Positions 55,930 through 64,000 of a DNA stretch of 64,000 nucleotides are shown here, piece after piece. Position numbers and translations under genes: made by a program. Every line of letters begins with the position of its first letter. The first letter of the stretch is position 1. Source of the stretch: Strigamia acuminata (taxonomy: Eukaryota; Arthropoda; Chilopoda; Geophilomorpha; Linotaeniidae); assembly GCA_949358305.1 (NCBI GenBank), contig OX442317.1, positions 9,862,186 through 9,926,185 of the forward strand, written 5' to 3'. The notes under the pieces were generated by a model. The model had not been told where the DNA came from. It was given only the letters and a program-made list of their open reading frames with translations, and did no database searches.

Positions 55930-58440
55930 TCAGCAAACCAATCCAATGTCAGGTGGTTAGCTGCAGCCAGTCACAGTCGCCTACAACTAGGTCAACTCAG
56001 GACTTTACAAATGCTGTCAGCTCCACCTTCCAAGGGTAGCGACCAGTTAATGGCCTTCCCTGGTGGGCCTTGGGCAATCCCAGGTCCATCTAGGGTATTT
56101 TTAGACTTCCAGGACAAAAGGCCATGACTCGAGGAACAAAAGGGTGCCATAAACGTCATCCTGTTTCCCCCAAACCACATGCCTTTTTGTCTCTTCGCAG
56201 CGATTCGGTAGCAATAGTCCAGGTAGGGGTCACTGTTGAGACAACACGACTCCCAGCCATAAAACTATCACCCTGCAGGGGCATCTCGCCTCCTGTTCTG
56301 CACAGCAACCTGTCACAAATATAAATGAATGTAGAAACTGGCAAAAGTATTAAATTTTGGCTTTTCTCTGCGCCCCAAAAGATAAAATTAGCGGTTATAT
56401 TTTGGTATTTTCTGATCCACGCCCCAAAATAAAAAATTAGCGAACACCTTTCTGGTACTTATCCACGCCCCAGAAGATAGAAAACGGCGAACACCTTTCC
56501 GGCATTTATCCACGCCCCAGAAGATAGAAATGGGCGACTGGAAGTTCTCTGACACTCCCAAACTAACAAACCAATGCATGATTCGTCTTTCCCTTCGTGT
56601 TCTAAATTATTCACGCCAGAACCAAGTAGAAAAAACTGCGTATATCGATTTTTCGTGGCATTTTCCATCGCGCCCCACAGCTTCGATGCTAAGGCGTACG
56701 TTTTCCTTTGCGCTGGTGTATACGTCTGCCACCAGTTTTAACCCCTGCTGAAAACGCTAAAACGCGTGTTTCAGGCTTCCTTTGGCATAGCTAGCTCCAG
56801 CACCAAAATCACACCCGAAACACCATCAAGATCGCGATAATCTTGATGAGGCAAAATGTCGACTCGCCCGCTTCAGACTAAGAGTGAAGGGAAATCCGCG
56901 AACAGAGCCAGAGTCAGATCGGAGGTATTGCAACTGAACACGGTCCAGCGCCAGGGAAAGTTAGGTCCAATCCCCGGGAGCCTCACTCCTCACCAACCCG
57001 GATATGAAATTAGAGTAGAAATAGGATAAAAGAAGGGTTCAAGAAAAATGTGGCATGTTTCACAAAATTGGGAAGAGGGATCCACACACAGCACATTGAA
57101 AACAAAGATTAAAAAGGTGTTGGGCTGGATTCACAGTCTTTTTTCAAAGCTGTTAGCCACCCAATCCGTGCCTGCAAGCATTCCACGCGCGGTTTGAAAG
57201 CAAAACACCCTCGGGCTCGACACCTGAGCAGTCCCCTGCAAAGGCCGCCCCCCCCCGCTATCCGAGACCCAATTTCCACGGCAAGGCTGTGAAATCGGTA
57301 CAATGTGTCGTAAATGCGCATATAAAACACATTGCCAAAATCACACCAAGCCGTGTCCACCAGTGCTCGGGACAGGGTTGGAAACCCAGTCTCCGTGCAT
57401 TCTCCTTAAGTACGCGTGTCTGTGATTCAAAAGATTACTCAAACCGCTGCAACCAGGAATGTACCTCTGGCCAGTAATGAACAGAGCTCCCCTAAATTTA
57501 CCGCATTAGTTTATCGTCGTCCGGGCAAGGCACAGGGCTGAACCGGGATATACTGCACCTAGCAGCATGCCTGCCCACCACAACAACACCACATTCACGT
57601 TTCCCGCCAAAAAACACACTCGGAAAAAGCACCAAATCTGCAAACCTAGGAAAAGAAATAAAAGAACTTAATCTACCATTCGTCTGGCGTGGTGCCGACC
57701 CTCTAAGACACTCATTACGTCTGCGTAACCTCAGGAATGTCATGGGTAACACGTTGCCGGCTTGTTCAAGCCTAACCCCTACACACCCCACTTTCAATAT
57801 GCCCCTAAAACGATGAAGCTGTACATCTCCAACGCTTCAGACCACAAATTCTGAGCACCTACAAATGGTTTCTCTCCCAATTGCACACCCAAGAAATAAA
57901 TTATAAAATAATATAAAAAACGGTATAAGACTCATGTGTTGGTTGGCTATTATTATCCCAAGATGATTAAAGGAAACACCAAGGTCAAACTCAAGTCAAC
58001 CAAACACACAAGAAAAATACACTTCAAATTAAAAAAAATGGTATGGCATCAAGCTAATGTGCTGGTTGGCTGTTGTCATCATAAAGTGGGCCTTAATTGT
58101 AACAGAAAAGAAAGAACAAATCAATCAAACTCCAGCCAGGCCAGCAAAAAAGAAAAAACGCCATAAAATAATATAAAATTGCACAACACTTCTCAAAAAC
58201 CTGAACAATACCCAGCCCAAATTCAGAGAAGAGTGTGACAGAAGAATAACAAGTGTTTCTCACCCCGACCCCAAAAATAGACACACAAAACAAAGACAAT
58301 GTGATGTGATTTATTAAAATATTGCCACTCATCTCTAGCAGAATTGTGTGGTTTGTTGCAATGTTAGGTCCAGACTCCATCAGAGGTGTAGTTAAGTTGC
58401 GTGGTTAAACGCCCACATTGGCACTTTTCAGCTTTGCCAT
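55930..58440. other. Probable 5' leader/LTR debris and unassigned sequence
   Basis: Upstream of the Gag of the decayed Gypsy I cannot define an LTR. 56380-56545 holds three to four imperfect ~62-bp tandem units (each with 'cacgcccca' and 'gaacacctttc'). 57930-58100 contains two similar GTTGGTTGGCTATT-like blocks. No exon of importin-alpha ARM 4-7 was recognised here. Confidence 0.45.
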
Positions 58441-58485
58441 TAAATCCTGTATACCTAATGAAATTTGTATTTGTATACGACGAAG

Positions 58486-58668
58486 GTTGATCCCAAAGTG
58501 CAAAAAGAAACAATTTGGGCCATTACAAATTTCACGTGCGGTGCGACTCCAGTTCAAATGGCCCAGCTCTTAAGCGACGGCGTTCTTGGGCCTTATTGTC
58601 GGTTGCTAAATTCTGGTGATCCAAAAACACTGCAATTGGTGCTCAATGGAGTAAACAACATTTTAGAA
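58486..58668 (+). pseudogene. Importin-alpha piece: C-terminal ARM exon
   Basis: It encodes VDPKVQKETIWAITNFTCGA, then LLSDGVLGPYCRLLNSGDPK and LVLNGVNNILE, matching the eighth/ninth ARM repeats of importin-alpha. The exon ends cleanly at a GTAATA donor (58669). The 5' boundary after AAG is uncertain because the preceding tract is not pyrimidine-rich. Confidence 0.85.
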
Positions 58669-58951
58669 GTAATAAAATAAGTGTCGGTATATCTAACCAC
58701 TAGCTGCAATTGACCATTGGAAAATTATGACCTAATGCAGTTTGGCTCCGCCCACAATAAGAAAAGTACAAATTAAGAGTGTTATAATGTTATTTTGCAA
58801 AATTTTTTTTCATGGGGGGGGGCAACCATTCTTGCGATCACGTGATCATTTTCCAAAGGTCTGTTAGTAAAGTTGAGATGTCACCAAGAAGCAAGTAAGG
58901 AAGTAACTTTTAGCAATCAGCAGCAGCAAGCCTACGACAATTTAGACACTA

Positions 58952-59271
58952 CACTCAAAACCACCACAACGTTGTAGTGGTACAGAAAGGTAGTCCGTAA
59001 CACCAGAATTGTAATCTAACTAGGCAAAACAACCAATAAAAAACTAATCCTTTATTTACCTGCCAAAAACAAAGGGGAAAAAACTTATTTAGCAAATAAA
59101 ATAAACATTTTATTGTCAAATAAATAAAATCCATCAGTCTAATCACTTTTTACACTAAAATACATTGAAAATACTACTACTACTTTTCCGCATAGTAGAG
59201 CACAGTCCCCAGTTAGGCGTAAACTGGCTTAGCCAATAGGAGTTAGGACAATGTTGCGGTGGTTTTGAGTA
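58952..59271. mobile_element. MITE (320 bp), TA target, TACTC-type ends
   Basis: The left end CACTCAAAACCACCACAACG faces its complement at the right (TACTCAAAACCACC), flanked by TA. The internal block around CCAGTTAGGCGTAAAC is shared with the element at 60600-61004. It lies in the last importin-alpha intron. Confidence 0.8.
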
Positions 59272-59540
59272 TAGGTTTACTTTAACGATGCTGTTTATAA
59301 AACCTAACTTAACTTAACAGAAGTGGCTTGAACCTGACCTAACCTGAATCTTCCAGCTACCACCATTTGACTTGTTTCTCTAAAACAAGCCCAATGGGAG
59401 CCTCAAAATTACATGCTAACATTTCACACGATCAATTCATTACCAAATCGGAGAAACACAATTTTGAATTTAAATAAATGTTTTACTTTTTCTTCTTACC
59501 CCGTTAATTCTTTACTCATTCGGCTCGTGCGAACACACTA

Positions 59541-59834
59541 CAGTTTGCGCCCGGTATCTGGATACTAAATTCGTACTGCGCATCCCATTCTGCGCAGACA
59601 ATTTTCTAATTCCAGTTGTTATTTAGCAGTATTAAGCTTAATATTAGGCCTATTAATGCAAAAATTAGGTAAGTAAATAAAAATATTTTGGTACTAGGCT
59701 GTAAATTACTTTTAATGATGAGTTTATTTATTTTATTTTAGCATTATTAAGCCTAATATTAGGTTTAATACTGGTAAATAACAACTGGAATTCGAAAATC
59801 GTCTATGCAGCATCAAGATACTGGGCACGAACTA
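59541..59834. mobile_element. MITE (294 bp), TA target
   Basis: The inverted ends are CAGTTTGCGCCCGGTATC and TAGTTCGTGCCCAGTATC. A second inverted block covers TTCCAGTTGTTATTTA and TTAATATTAGGCCT. TA flanks both sides. It is also in the last importin-alpha intron and has no ORF. Confidence 0.8.
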
Positions 59835-59953
59835 TAGGTGCATTCTGTAAAGAATTAACGCAACCTGTTAACACGAGTTGACGTTGACGAGCTAGTGGTT
59901 ATGTGGTTGTACTTTGAGCAAACAATTAGCTTATATTTTTTTTACATTTGTAG

Positions 59954-60187
59954 ACAGCTGAGAGATGTTTTAGGATGGAGCAGGTGTGCATGATGATTGA
60001 TGAGTGTGATGGTCTGTATCTGGTTTCGAAATTGCAATATCATGAGAATGTGCAAATTGCTGATTTGGCCAATCAAATTCTGGAGAAATTTCATTGTGGA
60101 TTGGAGGTGGTGTCTTGGCAAAAGAAGAAGATCGAAGTTCTGCAATACTTTGCTTTGGAGTTGATGAATCGATTACATTTGGCTTGA
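59954..60187 (+). pseudogene. Importin-alpha last exon
   Basis: After a pyrimidine-rich acceptor (TTTACATTTGTAG) it reads TAERCFRMEQVCMMIDECDG, then LQYHENVQIADLANQILEKF, the ARM 10 helix set of importin-alpha. The join to the preceding exon is in frame. The protein would end with an unusual KKKIEVLQYFALELMNRLHL instead of the acidic/Gly-rich tail of vertebrate proteins. Polyadenylation-like AATAAA motifs follow near 60345-60390. Confidence 0.85.
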
Positions 60188-60599
60188 TTATCTTATCTTA
60201 TATTGCCTTATTTTATTTTCTGAATTTTGTTATTTTATTGCAAAAAGATGCTAGAAAGATGTAAAAAGATCCATTTAGTATTTTTTTTACTACTTTTGTA
60301 AAAATTTTATTTATTTAGACATTTAATTTCTTTAATTTTGCAAAATAAAAGCTGATTCCTGGTATTTTTATATTTGTGAATGTGTAAATAAATCCTTCAA
60401 TTTAATTAACAATTTTCCGATTGATTTTTTTATTTTATTTTTTATTTTCCTTTTAGGATCTAACCTGGACCAGTCGTTTTCTCCATAAGAAAAATCCAAA
60501 CCAACACGGTACCGTACTGTTTTTCTTAAGCTTTCTGTATATAATAAACTGCCTATAGAACCGGCATAAGCAGGTCCTACACAGCAAGTGCCCTGTCTG

Positions 60600-61004
60600 T
60601 ACTCTGGCCGAGTATAAGAGTGCGCTATTTCCTATTGGTCCAGCCTTTTCACTAGTGTAGTGATCCCAAAAAAAGACCAAAATACATGTTGAGTGCTTTC
60701 CAGACAATGCAACCGATAAGAAAATTCAAAAAGTGCTTGCTTTCCTGACAAAGCAACCAATAAACTCAACAGTCTGAACAAACATGTATTTAGAAATAAA
60801 ACCAGCATAACACAATATTTTATGATTTTAAAAACATTTTATTATAGAAAAGAAATAAACTTACATCATTTCAAACATTAAAATAATCATACAAATTAAA
60901 AATAGAACAAGACTACTTTTCCTGGTGGAAGTACACAGTCCACAGTTAGGAGTAATCAAGCTGGGCCAATAGGAAATAGCGCACTCTTATACTCAGCCAG
61001 AGTA
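60600..61004. mobile_element. MITE (405 bp), TACTC-type ends
   Basis: The inverted ends begin TACTCTGGCCGAGTATAAGA and continue for about 44 bases, to CTATTGGTCCAG. The right flank is TA and the left flank TG (probably mutated). It shares an internal block with the MITE at 58952. Confidence 0.85.
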
Positions 61005-61834
61005 TAGAGAAGTGCTTCTTAACTGGCGGTGCGAGGCCACTTCAGAAGAATGTTTAATATACATGCACAAGTGGTTAAGTGACACCAGTAAGAAATTAGC
61101 ATTCAACAAGCTTGTACACTATAAGAGTGTTCTTTGGTGGCACCCATTTTGTTTGAACACAGACTAAATAGACTGCGAACTGAGGGATTGTGGGTAACAA
61201 ACTTATGCTTACAGGTAGTGGCAACACTAAATTCAATGGCTGCCTGAAATCAGCATACAAACAAAATTTCTAAACGATGGTTGCAAATACTGCATGGTTT
61301 TGAATCCAAATGTATTTATTTAAATACTGTATGACTAAGAAAAAATATGCAAAAAATGTGCAAAAAATGCACATCAATAAACAAATGGTATAATGTTCAT
61401 AAAGGTTTCAAATTACAGACAAATGATTCTCACGGAATTTCACCGACATTCACTAGTGCTAACAATCCCATAATACAATGCGATACAAACGATAATCTCG
61501 TTTTGACCACTGAAGGTGATCGTTGGGCCGAAAGGCCTATGGGTTTTAGTTAATTGTTTGTACGCCATGAATGTCATTAAATCACTTTATTAATTATCAA
61601 AAAGAAGGTGCGCATTTGGATAGATGTTTTTCTATTTACTCTTTTTTTGCAAACAAGGATAATTGATAATTGTTGACAACTCAATTTCCTTGAATTCTGG
61701 TTATTTGAAGCACAAGGTTAGCTGGAACAAATAATTTCCTCAATAAATCAGTACAAATGTATCATAGCAATGACAGTTCAGAAGTTGAGAGAGAAAAACA
61801 ATTTGATATTTTTGTTTGTAGAGTTGTGCATCAG

Positions 61835-62855
61835 CAATGGTGTAAAGGGTCCCATTTATTGGTCCACTAAATTTCCTTGGATTTCCACTGAAAAAAAACT
61901 AATTCTCCCACTTACTGAAATTTCCACTAACGCTCCTTTTTTGTTCCACTAAATTTATACACTAAAAAAAAACTAAATCTTCCACTAAAATCAAATTCGG
62001 AAAGAAAAAACTAATATTACCACTACTACTTCTATTATTATTTTTTTTTGTGTGACAGTCGAGGATAACCAACCCTACCTCCACATGGTCTATGAGCGCC
62101 CCAACAGTTGCCCGCTTCCGCAACTGAGTCCCCGCCAAGGCCCTAGTCCTAGTCGCCAGTTTTAGTCACGTGTCGGGACCCAGTCCCAAGTAGACCTCGG
62201 GGCCCCTCGCCTTCGGCATGCACATCGGGTCAATCTTCATGGACGACTATGGCCACGCGAATGTCCACGACGACACACCACCCTCGTTCGTTGACTCCTG
62301 CCGCTCCCCAATGAGCCGGCGGACTCCCCAATTGTTGGAAGCTCTGCAAGGCGCTGCAGCAATTGGGGAGTCTAGCGACCACGCCGGGATTATCGGGGAG
62401 CGGCGGAGTCGACGTGTGTCGTCGTGGACATTCGCGTGGCCATATTCGTCCACGAAGATTGACCCGATGTGCATGCCGAAGGCGATTTTGCGGCCGGCGA
62501 GGGGCCCCGAGGTCTTGTTGGGATGAGGGAACTTGTTCTTGTCCTATTATTGAGCAGTACCTAAGTAGAACGTGCCTTTGGGCGAGAAAAGGAAGCGAGG
62601 TAGACCATCGAAAGCCAGAAAAGTCTTCCTTTTGTAATAAAAAAAAATAGTAGAAAGAGTGGATGTACTTAGTTTTTTATAGTGGGGAAATTCAGTAGTG
62701 GAAAATTTAGTTTTTTTATAGTGTATAAATTTAGTGGAACAAAAAAGGAGCGTTAGTGGAAATTTCAGTAAGTGGGAGAATTAGTTTTTTTTTAGTGTAA
62801 ATCCAAGGAATTTTAGTGGATTAATAATATATTCCCTGGTGTAAATACACCAGTG
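61835..62855. mobile_element. Foldback element with very long inverted arms
   Basis: Almost the whole stretch is palindromic. Outer AT-rich arms (CCACTAAATTTCCTTGGATT ... and complement, 61864-62000 and 62680-62820) flank inner GC-rich arms (GGTCAATCTTC, GACGACTATGGCCACGCG ... CCGCTCCCCAAT and complement, 62190-62335 and 62365-62515). Exact ends and a target duplication are not clear. The 95- to 102-codon frames in it are arm artefacts. Confidence 0.8.
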
Positions 62856-63177
62856 CCTCAGTATAACATGGGCATACGAGGAGGGGCACTCACCTGGGGC
62901 CTTGGATTTCTAGGGGCCCCATTCCAGTTGACCAGTTTATAAAACAAAAACAAAATCAATTCAAGTTTGATGCCCAAGCCCCACAAGCTCCACGATGTGC
63001 CAGTGCAAAACGCTTTACGTGTGTCGTTTTCGCGAACAAAAGTGTGATTTTGTATTGACCGTCAGTAAATTTCAGACACTCAAATTTAACTGAAATAAAT
63101 TGTCTACAAACAAATACTCCGTAAATTCTTTTGAACAATTGAAATATTTATTCTTGATAGTCTTCTTTACATCTTAG

Positions 63178-63390
63178 TTAATGAATTCCGAAAATCAGTT
63201 TGATTACAAAAAAAATGATTTTAAATGGAAGAAGCAGAATTTTAAATGGAAGTAGCAGGATTTTAAATGGAAGTGTAAGCAATCCACCAATCAGTCCTCT
63301 TTCCTCAGCAATGTCAGTTGATGCTTCAACAGCAATAACCGCAGCCAGCAAAACGACCACGAGTAAGAAGATCTGTGTTTTCACGTCCAT
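63178..63390 (-). CDS. Small secreted peptide with repeated LPFKILL core
   Basis: The 70-residue precursor starts at the ATG at 63390. Residues 1-23 form a signal peptide (hydrophobic stretch IFLLVVVLLAAVIAVEA). A short acidic stretch ending EERG follows, then a strongly hydrophobic, lysine-spaced tail in which LPFKILL occurs in tandem about three times, degenerating to PFKIIFF and VIKLIF. The DNA shows the matching 21-bp repeats at 63216-63280. No cysteine is present. The layout (signal, acidic pro-part, cationic amphipathic peptide) is that of many secreted antimicrobial or membrane-active peptides. That role is an inference and no family is recognised. An acceptor-like TTTTCAG lies about 20 bases upstream, so a 5'UTR exon is likely. 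Confidence 0.65.
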   Translation of the reverse strand: MDVKTQIFLLVVVLLAAVIAVEASTDIAEERGLIGGLLTLPFKILLLPFKILLLPFKIIFFVIKLIFGIH

Positions 63391-63504
63391 TTTGAGAAAA
63401 AGATACCTGAAAAGAAGATGAAGGCTGATAATGATAATACAAACTGAACAGAGAGATCAATTAATGAAAACATTGTAAATGTGTACAAATCGATTTCCGC
63501 GAAC

Positions 63505-63710
63505 TGTTGGTTTTGAGTGCCCAGTCTTCACGCCAGGTGAACGTTTCACCTGCGCACCCACGACGTCCAGATGACGTACTTGGCGCAAACCAATCAGGGT
63601 TGAGCGCACCTGTATATAATGTGTTAGCAATTAGAATAAAGTCAGTCTTTCCTGTTAAACCTAACCACGCGTCTTATCATTGTCCCAACCTTCGACACCT
63701 AAAAACTACA
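63505..63710 (+). repeat. 5' LTR of a plus-strand Copia element
   Basis: It begins TGTTGGTTTTGAG and ends AAAAACTACA, resembling the classic copia LTR ends. A TATA-like TATATAA lies at 63613-63619 and AATAAA at 63635-63640. The 3' LTR would be beyond the window. Confidence 0.75.
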
Positions 63711-63740
63711 GGTTATGGGCCCAGCACGCTTCCACTGCGC
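63711..63740 (+). other. Primer-binding site, internal half of initiator tRNA-Met
   Basis: Starting directly after the LTR, GGTTATGGGCCCAGCACGCT and the next ten bases are complementary to the anticodon and D-arm half of animal initiator tRNA-Met, with one mismatch in 30. This is the half-tRNA priming known for Drosophila copia. Confidence 0.92.
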
Positions 63741-63824
63741 ATAATATCAAGATTTGGAGCGAAACGTTCGAGGAAGTTAAAACGTTTTTGACACGAACCG
63801 ATTCGAGAAACAAACTTGGAAACG

Positions 63825-64000
63825 ATGGCGAATGCAGGCGGAATTTCGGCTAGAATCGAAGCATTGGGGAAAGAAAACTACGATGCCTGGAAAGTCCAAA
63901 TGGAAGCAATTTTGGGGAAGAACGATCTCTTAAAGTACGCGGACGGAACATTGAAGCGACCAGAAGTTGATCCAAGCAACAATAACACCAAGAAAGCCGC
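63825..64000 (+). CDS. Copia Gag, N-terminal part (runs off window)
   Basis: The frame opens at the ATG at 63825 with MANAGGISARIEALGKENYD, then WKVQMEAILGKNDLLKY and DGTLKRPEV. The block 'LxGxENYxxWKxxMxxxL' is the signature of Copia-type Gag. Its spacing from the primer-binding site (about 85 bp) fits. The remaining polyprotein is outside the window, so completeness is unknown. Confidence 0.9.
   Translation, partial: MANAGGISARIEALGKENYDAWKVQMEAILGKNDLLKYADGTLKRPEVDPSNNNTKKA

Larger units (their letters stand above)
34931..60187 (+). pseudogene. Importin-alpha (karyopherin-alpha) gene, broken and spread over 25 kb
   Basis: ARM-repeat coding pieces occur in the right order and strand: 34931-35275, 35340-35413 plus 41391-41566 (one exon split by transposons), 58486-58668 and 59954-60187. 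They correspond to the acidic linker and ARM 1-3, then ARM 8-10 and the C-terminal acidic-recognition region. ARM 4-7 should lie between 41567 and 58485, but that span contains only transposons and a minisatellite as far as I can see. Importin-alpha bridges NLS cargo and importin-beta. With a 6-kb insertion in an exon, a one-base frame break in the first piece and missing repeats, a normal protein cannot be made from this locus. Another intact paralogue presumably exists. Confidence 0.85.

Noticed and set aside
62218-62650. ORFs of 75-102 codons in a GC-rich palindrome
   Set aside because: The two arms of the foldback give mirrored frames. No protein signature is present.

Overview
The window is nuclear DNA of an invertebrate animal. 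The evidence is spliced host genes with animal orthologues (snurportin-1, a GPR107-type membrane protein, mitochondrial pyruvate carrier 1 and importin-alpha), short AT-rich introns, Copia elements primed by animal initiator tRNA-Met, and dense MITE and LTR-retrotransposon content. An arthropod is plausible, but the sequence does not settle it. I recognised no rRNA or tRNA gene, no CRISPR array and no bacterial operon.

Layout. 1-11.9 kb is mostly old dispersed repeat, with a C2H2 zinc-finger exon (6465-6826) and broken copies of three genes whose fuller copies lie at 28-34 kb: an MPC1 exon-1 copy, a GPR107 exon-3 fragment and a snurportin tail. 11,955-20,959 is a structurally complete Ty3/Gypsy element on the minus strand. 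It has LTRs identical by eye, a target-site duplication, and intact Gag and Pol. Where env would sit it has a third ORF encoding a Ulp1/C48-type cysteine protease with all catalytic residues present. 21-27.9 kb holds more copies of one dispersed repeat, minisatellites, MITEs and a remnant LTR of an element related to the Gypsy.

28.2-34.1 kb is the host gene cluster: snurportin-1 (-), a 14-exon GPR107-like gene (-) and MPC1 (+), the last two divergent. 34.9-60.2 kb is the footprint of an importin-alpha gene that has been taken apart. One ARM exon is split by a PIF/Harbinger-type MITE, and that MITE is split by a young Copia element. The Copia has lost its reverse transcriptase but carries an MBD (methyl-CpG-binding)-like segment after the integrase. 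The middle ARM repeats were not found. Their place is occupied by a 20-bp minisatellite, an LTR element with a large Gag-like protein, a 5'-truncated Copia, and a decayed Gypsy that contains a Tc1/mariner-type MITE. 60-64 kb holds MITEs, a long foldback element, a small secreted peptide gene with a repeated hydrophobic core, and the start of a plus-strand Copia whose primer-binding site matches the internal half of initiator tRNA-Met.

The host genes are not an operon. SNUPN and importin-alpha both belong to nuclear import, but their proximity may be coincidental. The two observations most worth follow-up are the Gypsy with a protease in the env position and the Copia with an MBD-like segment.
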